Source: Bacillota bacterium (GTDB lineage Bacteria > Bacillota > Clostridia > Tissierellales > Peptoniphilaceae). Taken from it: a DNA stretch of 18,571 nucleotides. A program made the translations under genes and the position numbers. Where the stretch lies: positions 1 to 18,571 of the forward strand of contig JAEXCD010000089.1 of assembly GCA_023393715.1 (NCBI GenBank). Direction: 5' to 3'. Positions 13,889-18,571 of this stretch are shown here, piece after piece (positions within the stretch are counted from its first letter, which is position 1; each line of letters begins with the position of its first letter). Under the pieces are notes generated by a model. The model was not told where the DNA came from. It saw nothing but the letters and a program-made list of their open reading frames with translations, and searched no databases.

Positions 13889-15622
13889 ATGTTCGACAAA
13901 CGACTGATGACGAGAATGAAGGGGAGCGGGGTTTTTGTCGCGCTGCAGGTCGCGGCTCAGTGGGTCAGCCTGTTGGCAAATATCGCGATGATGTACGAGG
14001 TGAGTCGAATTTTGGAGGCGGTACTCGTCGGTGCGGACGTGTCCGAACGCGTGGCCGAGGCGGCTTTGGTGATCGCGATTGGCTTAGCCGTGCGCTTTTC
14101 TGCCGTGCTGTTCGGCGGGCGAATGAGCTATCTGGCATCCAGAAATGTTAAGCAGTCCTTTCGGGAGAGTATCTATCGAAAGCTGCTGCGCCTTGGTGCG
14201 TCCTATCACGAGCGCGTTCAGAGCTCCGAGGTGGTTCAGGTAGCCGTTGAGGGCGTGGAGCAGCTGGAAAGCTATTTTGGGGCATATATGCCGCAGCTTT
14301 TTTACAGCATCCTCGCGCCGCTGACGCTTTTTTCAGTGTTGGCGCCCATCAATCTGCTCGTCGCCGTTGTTCTTTTCATCTGCGTGCCTCTGATACCGAT
14401 CTCCATCGCCGTCGTGCAGACGTGGGCAAAGAAGCTTCTTTCCCGGTATTGGGGACAATACACGGCGCTGGGGGATACGTTTTTGGAGAACTTACAGGGC
14501 CTGACCACGCTTAAAATCTATCAATCGGATGAGCGGCGTCATAAGGAAATGAACGAGGAAGCGGAGCGGTTCCGCGTCGTTACGATGAAGGTGCTCCAGA
14601 TGCAGCTCAATTCGATCGTCATCATGGATGTCGTCGCGTTTGGCGGCGCCGCGCTCGGGATGATTCTGGCTCTGCTGGAGTTTCAGGCGGGGCACCTTAC
14701 GCTTTCCGGAGCGCTGCTCGTCATCCTCCTTTCTTCGGAGTTTTTTATCCCAATGCGCCAGCTCGGCAGCTTTTTTCACATCGCCATGAACGGGACGGCC
14801 GCTGCGGACAAAATATTTCACCTGCTCGATTTAGAGGAGGAGCCGGTTGGCACGATTGCGGAATTTCCCAAGGACGGTACGATTTGCTGTACAAATGTGT
14901 CCTTTGCCTATGAGCCGGATCGGCCGGTTTTGAAAAATGTGTCGCTTCGGATCGACAAGGGGCGTTTTGTGGCGCTGGTCGGCGAATCGGGCTGCGGGAA
15001 ATCGACGTTAGCCGGTGTCCTGACCGGCCGCCTCCGATACGAGGGCTCGGTACGAATCGGCGGGGTGGAGCTGCGCGATATCGACGAAGCGACGCGGATG
15101 AAGAATATCACCTATGTCGGCTACAACAGCTACCTGTTTAAGGGGACGGTTCGGGAAAACTTGGCCATGGCCAACCCCAAGGCAAGCGAGGAGCAGATGT
15201 GGCGCGTGCTGGAGCAGGCCTCCCTCGACGAGCTTGTAGAAAGCCGCGGCGGTCTGGACATGGAGCTGAGCGAGCAGGCGATGAATTTATCGGGCGGGCA
15301 GCGACAGCGCCTGGCCGTGGCGCGGGCCATTCTGCAGGACAGCGCCATATATATCTTTGATGAAGCGAGCTCAAACATCGATGTGGAAAGCGAAAATGCC
15401 GTCATGAGCCAGATATACGATTTGGCCAGGACGAAGACAGTCCTGTTGATTTCGCACCGCCTGGCCAACGGGGCAGCGGCGGAGCACATCGGCGTGATGG
15501 AGGCAGGCGAAATCATCGAGGAGGGGACTCAGGAGCAGCTGCTCGCACGAAACGGGTATTATGCAAGGCTCTGGCGGACACAGAAGGAGCTCGAAGAGGT
15601 CGGAAGGGAGGCGCTGGCATGA
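13889..15622 (+). CDS. CydD-like ABC exporter half-transporter (permease plus ATPase)
   Basis: A 577-residue half-transporter with a six-helix membrane domain (about 15-310) and an ATPase domain (about 330-565). The segment GVEQLESYFGAYMPQLFYSILAPLTL (122-147) is close to CydD, a subunit of the exporter linked to thiols or heme and needed for cytochrome bd assembly. Walker A is GESGCGKST (365-373), signature LSGGQ (467-471), Walker B IYIFDE (487-492, with E492), switch H523. The Q-loop reads VGYNSYLF instead of a V-x-Q form, so the usual glutamine is replaced by Tyr (412). The ATG at 13889 has AGGA four bases upstream; an in-frame ATG at 13835 would start inside the terminator. No cydAB is visible, so the substrate is open. 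Confidence 0.82.
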   Translation: MFDKRLMTRMKGSGVFVALQVAAQWVSLLANIAMMYEVSRILEAVLVGADVSERVAEAALVIAIGLAVRFSAVLFGGRMSYLASRNVKQSFRESIYRKLLRLGASYHERVQSSEVVQVAVEGVEQLESYFGAYMPQLFYSILAPLTLFSVLAPINLLVAVVLFICVPLIPISIAVVQTWAKKLLSRYWGQYTALGDTFLENLQGLTTLKIYQSDERRHKEMNEEAERFRVVTMKVLQMQLNSIVIMDVVAFGGAALGMILALLEFQAGHLTLSGALLVILLSSEFFIPMRQLGSFFHIAMNGTAAADKIFHLLDLEEEPVGTIAEFPKDGTICCTNVSFAYEPDRPVLKNVSLRIDKGRFVALVGESGCGKSTLAGVLTGRLRYEGSVRIGGVELRDIDEATRMKNITYVGYNSYLFKGTVRENLAMANPKASEEQMWRVLEQASLDELVESRGGLDMELSEQAMNLSGGQRQRLAVARAILQDSAIYIFDEASSNIDVESENAVMSQIYDLARTKTVLLISHRLANGAAAEHIGVMEAGEIIEEGTQEQLLARNGYYARLWRTQKELEEVGREALA

Positions 15623-17286
15623 GAAGATCGGCTTTTTCGATTGCAATGCGCCTGCTGGCGCTGGTGAAGCCGCTGCAGAAATTCATGGCGCTGGCGATTG
15701 TGGCAGGCTTGTTCGGCCACCTGTGCGCCACCTTTATTTCCATTCTGGCGGCGCAGGGTCTGTTTTCACTTTTTGATGCGGCGCCTTTCTCCGCGCCCTC
15801 GGCGCTGCTGCTCATCGCCGCCCTCGGCTTGCTTCGAGGGGCATTTCGCTACGCCGAGCAGACGCTGAATCACTATATTGCGTTCCGCCTTTTGGCGATA
15901 ATTCGGGACAAGCTGTTCGGTGCGCTCCGCCGTCTGGCGCCGGCCAAGCTTGAGGGTCGGGATAAGGGCGATCTGATTTCTCTGATCACCTCAGACGTGG
16001 AGCTTTTGGAGGTTTTCTACGCACATACGATCTCTCCGGCGGCGATCGCTGCGGCCTTTACGCTCATCATGGTTTTATATGTGGGACGCTTCCACTGGGT
16101 TCTGGGACTTTGGGCGCTTCTGGCGTATATGCTCGTCGGCGTGCTCGTGCCCATGGCGGCGGGAAAGAGAAGCGAACGGGATGCGCGCGCGTCGCGAAAG
16201 CAGTCGGCGGAGCTCAGCGCCTTTGTACTCGAAAGCCTTCGCGGGCTTGGGGAGAGCATTCAGTACGGATCGGGCGCGGCGCGCCTGCAGAGCATGAACC
16301 GGAGAACGGAGGAGCTTTCGCGGACGGAATGGAAGCTGAAACGGAAGATGGCGGGCAATGCGGCCGCGACGCAGACACTCATTTTTCTGTTGGATGCAGG
16401 CATGCTGCTTCTGTCGGTGCTCCTGTATCAGGGGGGGCAAATTCCGGCGGAGGGCGTCGTCATTTCGACGATTGCGCTGATGAGCTCTTTTGGCCCGGCG
16501 GTCGCGCTGGCCAATCTGGGAAGCACGCTGCAAAGCACCTTTGCGGCAGGGGAGCGCGTTTTGAACCTGCTGGACGAAGAGCCTCTGATCGGGGAAATCG
16601 AAGGAAAGGAGCCCGTGGCCTTCCAGGGCGCGTCAGTGGAGCACCTGTTTTTCGCTTATGAACAGGAAACCGTCCTGCAGGATGTGACCCTGGACATTCC
16701 GGAAAACGAGATCGTCGGCATTGTGGGACAAAGCGGCAGCGGAAAATCGACGCTGCTTCGGCTGCTGATGCGCTTCTGGCGCGGGCAGTCGGGAGAAATC
16801 CTCATTTCGAATCGGAATCTCGAACAGATCAATACGAGCAATCTGCGCGACATGGAAAGCTTTGTGACGCAGGAAACCTATTTATTCCGCGATACGGTGG
16901 CCAATAATCTTCGCGTGGCAAAGCCGGATGCGACGCAGGAGGAGCTGGAAGCCGCGTGCCGAAAGGCGTCCGTACACGAGCTGATCGCGAGCCTGCCCCA
17001 GGGCTATGAAACGCCGATCGGCGAATTAGGCGAGACGCTGTCCGGCGGCGAGCGTCAGCGGCTGGGTCTGGCGCGGGCCTTCCTGCACGGGGCGCCGCTG
17101 ATGCTGTTGGACGAGCCGACGAGCAATTTGGACAGCCTGAACGAGGCGGTGATTCTGAAGGCGCTTCTCGAGGAGCGACAGGGAAAAACCGTTGTGCTCG
17201 TTTCACATCGGCCATCGACGCTGCGCATTGCGGATACGGTTTATTCGGTGGGTCAGGACGGCAGGACGGAGAGGAGGACATCATGA
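15619..17286 (+). CDS. CydC-like ABC exporter half-transporter (permease plus ATPase)
   Basis: A 555-residue partner half-transporter. The membrane domain (about 10-310) includes LRGAFRYAEQTLNHYIAFRLL (72-92) and LAPAKLEGRDKGDLISLITSDVELLEVFYAHTISP (106-140), both typical of CydC. The ATPase domain has Walker A GQSGSGKS (370-377), a normal Q-loop glutamine Q418 (VTQETYLF), signature LSGGE (474-478), Walker B LMLLDE (494-499) and H530. All catalytic residues are canonical. Its ATG overlaps the stop of the first subunit (ATGA), with GGGAGG seven bases upstream, so the two form a heterodimer made in equal amounts. Thiol (cysteine/glutathione) export or heme transport is known for CydDC; which applies here is unknown. 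Confidence 0.85.
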   Translation: MRRSAFSIAMRLLALVKPLQKFMALAIVAGLFGHLCATFISILAAQGLFSLFDAAPFSAPSALLLIAALGLLRGAFRYAEQTLNHYIAFRLLAIIRDKLFGALRRLAPAKLEGRDKGDLISLITSDVELLEVFYAHTISPAAIAAAFTLIMVLYVGRFHWVLGLWALLAYMLVGVLVPMAAGKRSERDARASRKQSAELSAFVLESLRGLGESIQYGSGAARLQSMNRRTEELSRTEWKLKRKMAGNAAATQTLIFLLDAGMLLLSVLLYQGGQIPAEGVVISTIALMSSFGPAVALANLGSTLQSTFAAGERVLNLLDEEPLIGEIEGKEPVAFQGASVEHLFFAYEQETVLQDVTLDIPENEIVGIVGQSGSGKSTLLRLLMRFWRGQSGEILISNRNLEQINTSNLRDMESFVTQETYLFRDTVANNLRVAKPDATQEELEAACRKASVHELIASLPQGYETPIGELGETLSGGERQRLGLARAFLHGAPLMLLDEPTSNLDSLNEAVILKALLEERQGKTVVLVSHRPSTLRIADTVYSVGQDGRTERRTS

Positions 17287-17684
17287 AGCTGAAACGGCTC
17301 GTATATGCAATAATCGGGTGGGTGAGTCTGGGGCTGGGCGTGGTGGGCCTGTGCCTGCCGGTGCTGCCGACGGTTCCCTTTTTTCTGCTGACGGCATATT
17401 GCTTCACGAAAAGCTCCGTGCGCCTGCACGACTGGTTTGTAGGAACGAAGATGTACCGGAAGCACATTGAAGGCTTTGTCCGGAAAAAGGGAATGACGCG
17501 CACCGCGAAGCTCTGGACGCTGTCCACGCTGACGCTCGTCTTTGGCGCCGGCTTTTTTGCCATGCATCGCCTCGGGGCGATCCGCTGGATTGTGTTTGCG
17601 GTGTGGGTGTGCCACGTACTCTATTTTCTCTTTCGCGTGCCGACGCGAAGAGCGCCGGAGCCCGTCGAGGGAGGCTCGGAGTAA
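17283..17684 (+). CDS. YbaN family (DUF454) inner membrane protein
   Basis: A 133-residue membrane protein with the DUF454 signature: GWVSLGLGVVGLCLPVLPTVPFFLLTAYCF (12-41), then SSVRLHDWF (44-52) and Y58. Hydrophobic helices lie at about 8-26, 29-42, 79-95 and 100-117, with a Pro/Glu-rich tail. The family has no agreed function; it is often found near heme-related genes in other bacteria. Its ATG overlaps the stop of the CydC-like gene, with GAGGAGG five bases upstream. Being the third coupled gene of the exporter operon suggests it assists or complements that transporter. A terminator follows, so the operon ends here. Confidence 0.88.
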   Translation: MKLKRLVYAIIGWVSLGLGVVGLCLPVLPTVPFFLLTAYCFTKSSVRLHDWFVGTKMYRKHIEGFVRKKGMTRTAKLWTLSTLTLVFGAGFFAMHRLGAIRWIVFAVWVCHVLYFLFRVPTRRAPEPVEGGSE

Positions 17685-17714
17685 CGAACTCCCGGCGCAG
17701 GGGTCAATCGGATG

Positions 17715-17760
17715 CGGCGAGGAGGGAATCGCCGAAAAGGGGTTCTCTTTTCAGTTTTTT
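17715..17760 (+). terminator. Tandem hairpin terminator after the exporter operon
   Basis: CGGCGA (17715-17720) pairs with TCGCCG (17729-17734). A second weaker stem, GAAAAG (17734-17739) with CTTTTC (17747-17752), is followed two bases later by six T residues (17755-17760). The second hairpin is AT-rich; both together give a plausible terminator. The glmS -35 box lies within it. Confidence 0.6.
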
Positions 17761-17776
17761 GAAAGAACGTTATAAT
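17748..17776 (+). promoter_or_regulatory. Promoter of glmS
   Basis: A perfect TATAAT (17771-17776) stands 17 bases after TTTTCA (17748-17753), a four-of-six match to the -35 box. Transcription should start near 17783, leaving a leader of about 34 bases. The -35 box overlaps the upstream terminator. Confidence 0.75.
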
Positions 17777-17816
17777 ACTTGCATTCGGTATGATCCGAGA
17801 AAGGAGTACACGTGAT

Positions 17817-18571
17817 ATGTGTGGCATTGTAGGTTATGTGGGCCCGAAGCAGGCGGCCCCGATTATATTAGACGGCTTGGAAAAATTAGAGTACCGCGGG
17901 TACGATTCGGCGGGACTCGCCATTTTACACGAGGGAAGGCTTCGCGTCGAAAAGTGCAAGGGACGTCTGGAAAAGCTGGTGGAGCAGACACAGCGCGGGG
18001 CGGCGCTGCCCGGGCGCATCGGGATTGGGCATACGCGGTGGGCGACGCACGGAGAGCCGTCCGATCGAAATTCACACCCGCACCTGTCGAAGAACGGGCG
18101 CTTTGCAGTCGTGCATAACGGCATTATCGAGAATTATCAGGAATTGCGGGAGCAGCTGAATCGCAAGGGCTATGAGTGCGTCTCGGATACCGACTCCGAG
18201 GTCATCGCGCATTTGGTCGAATACTACGATCGAGGAGATATGGTCGATACGCTGCTGCACGTGACCAATCGCCTTCAGGGCTCGTATGCAATCGGGGTCG
18301 TATCCGCAGAGTGTCCCGATCGAATTTTCTGCTGCCGAAAGGATGCACCGCTCATCGTCGGCATGGGGGCGGGCGAAAATTACTTTGCCTCGGATATTCC
18401 GGCGCTTTTGCAGCGCACGCGGGACTGCTACATCATGGAGGACGACGAAATCGCGGAATTAACGGCGGAGCATATCGATTTTTACGACGTCGACCGCCGT
18501 CGAATCGATAAGGAAATTTTCCACGTACAATGGGATATCAATGCGGCGGAAAAGGGCGGCTATGAGCATTT
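17817..18571 (+). CDS. glmS: Glutamine-fructose-6-phosphate aminotransferase, N-terminal part
   Basis: The first 251 residues of GlmS, which makes glucosamine-6-phosphate from fructose-6-phosphate and glutamine, the entry to peptidoglycan and amino-sugar synthesis. The glutaminase domain is clear: the catalytic cysteine C2, exposed when Met1 is removed (MCGIVGY), YRGYDSAG (26-33), GHTRWATHG (71-79), NSHPH (85-89), VHNGIIENY (99-107) and SDTDSE (123-128). The isomerase domain lies beyond the right edge, so the gene is truncated by the window, not broken. The ATG at 17817 is fixed by the need for Cys2; AAGGAG ends ten bases upstream. It has its own promoter and is separate from the exporter operon. 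No glmS ribozyme fits in the short leader. Confidence 0.96.
   Translation, partial: MCGIVGYVGPKQAAPIILDGLEKLEYRGYDSAGLAILHEGRLRVEKCKGRLEKLVEQTQRGAALPGRIGIGHTRWATHGEPSDRNSHPHLSKNGRFAVVHNGIIENYQELREQLNRKGYECVSDTDSEVIAHLVEYYDRGDMVDTLLHVTNRLQGSYAIGVVSAECPDRIFCCRKDAPLIVGMGAGENYFASDIPALLQRTRDCYIMEDDEIAELTAEHIDFYDVDRRRIDKEIFHVQWDINAAEKGGYEH

Noticed and set aside
17783..17816. glmS ribozyme before glmS
   Set aside because: The leader after the TATAAT box is only about 34 bases and lacks the ribozyme core; the preceding bases are terminator and promoter.
1..18571. CRISPR arrays, transposase genes, tRNA or rRNA genes, phage genes
   Set aside because: Looked for on both strands by eye; no regularly spaced repeats, no transposase or integrase motifs, no cloverleaf or rRNA sequence seen.

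Overview
The window reads as chromosomal DNA of a Gram-positive anaerobe of the Clostridia/Tissierellia type with a G+C content clearly above 50%. The evidence is: strong AGGAGG-type ribosome binding sites; a lipoprotein thioredoxin next to a 44-residue CXXC protein of the clostridial 'CD1871A' family; an L-box (lysine) riboswitch; a fused solute-binding/permease ABC protein; and RecD2 next to ComFC. I cannot name a genus. I see no phage, transposon, CRISPR, tRNA or rRNA. Genes are tightly packed, with many ATGA overlaps.

Left arm, plus strand (1-2261): the 3' end of a RecD2-type helicase, an overlapping comFC-like phosphoribosyltransferase gene and a D-2-hydroxyacid dehydrogenase. This unit faces a five-gene minus-strand unit across a pair of terminators (2267-2382). 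Read from its promoter near 7162, the minus-strand unit encodes an S9 acyl-aminoacyl peptidase, a YihY/BrkB membrane protein, a TlpA-like lipoprotein, a 44-residue membrane CXXC protein, and a polyferredoxin membrane protein (NapH-like, 4Fe-4S). The last three form a compact set that I interpret as a route for electrons from the cytoplasm to thiols outside the membrane. The 44-residue gene (3282-3416) is easily missed because of its size.

Middle, plus strand (7257-13806): an unrecognised basic, coiled-coil-rich protein sits before galU, followed by a clear terminator. Next is a membrane-anchored HtrA/DegP protease, whose Shine-Dalgarno sequence is far from the ATG but is brought near it by a small hairpin. 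The 434-base stretch after htrA holds a consensus promoter, a complete lysine riboswitch and an intrinsic terminator. These control a fused binding-protein/permease and its ATPase, so the transporter is very probably a lysine importer. A small four-helix membrane protein follows.

Right arm, plus strand (13811-18571): an extended -10 promoter, an intrinsic terminator in the leader, a CydD/CydC-like heterodimeric ABC exporter pair and a YbaN (DUF454) membrane protein, all translationally coupled. Then come a terminator, a promoter overlapping it, and the 5' part of glmS, which runs off the window. The leader of glmS is too short for a glmS ribozyme.

Two themes stand out: thiol/redox traffic across the membrane (the TlpA-CXXC-4Fe4S set and the CydDC-like pair) and lysine-responsive import.
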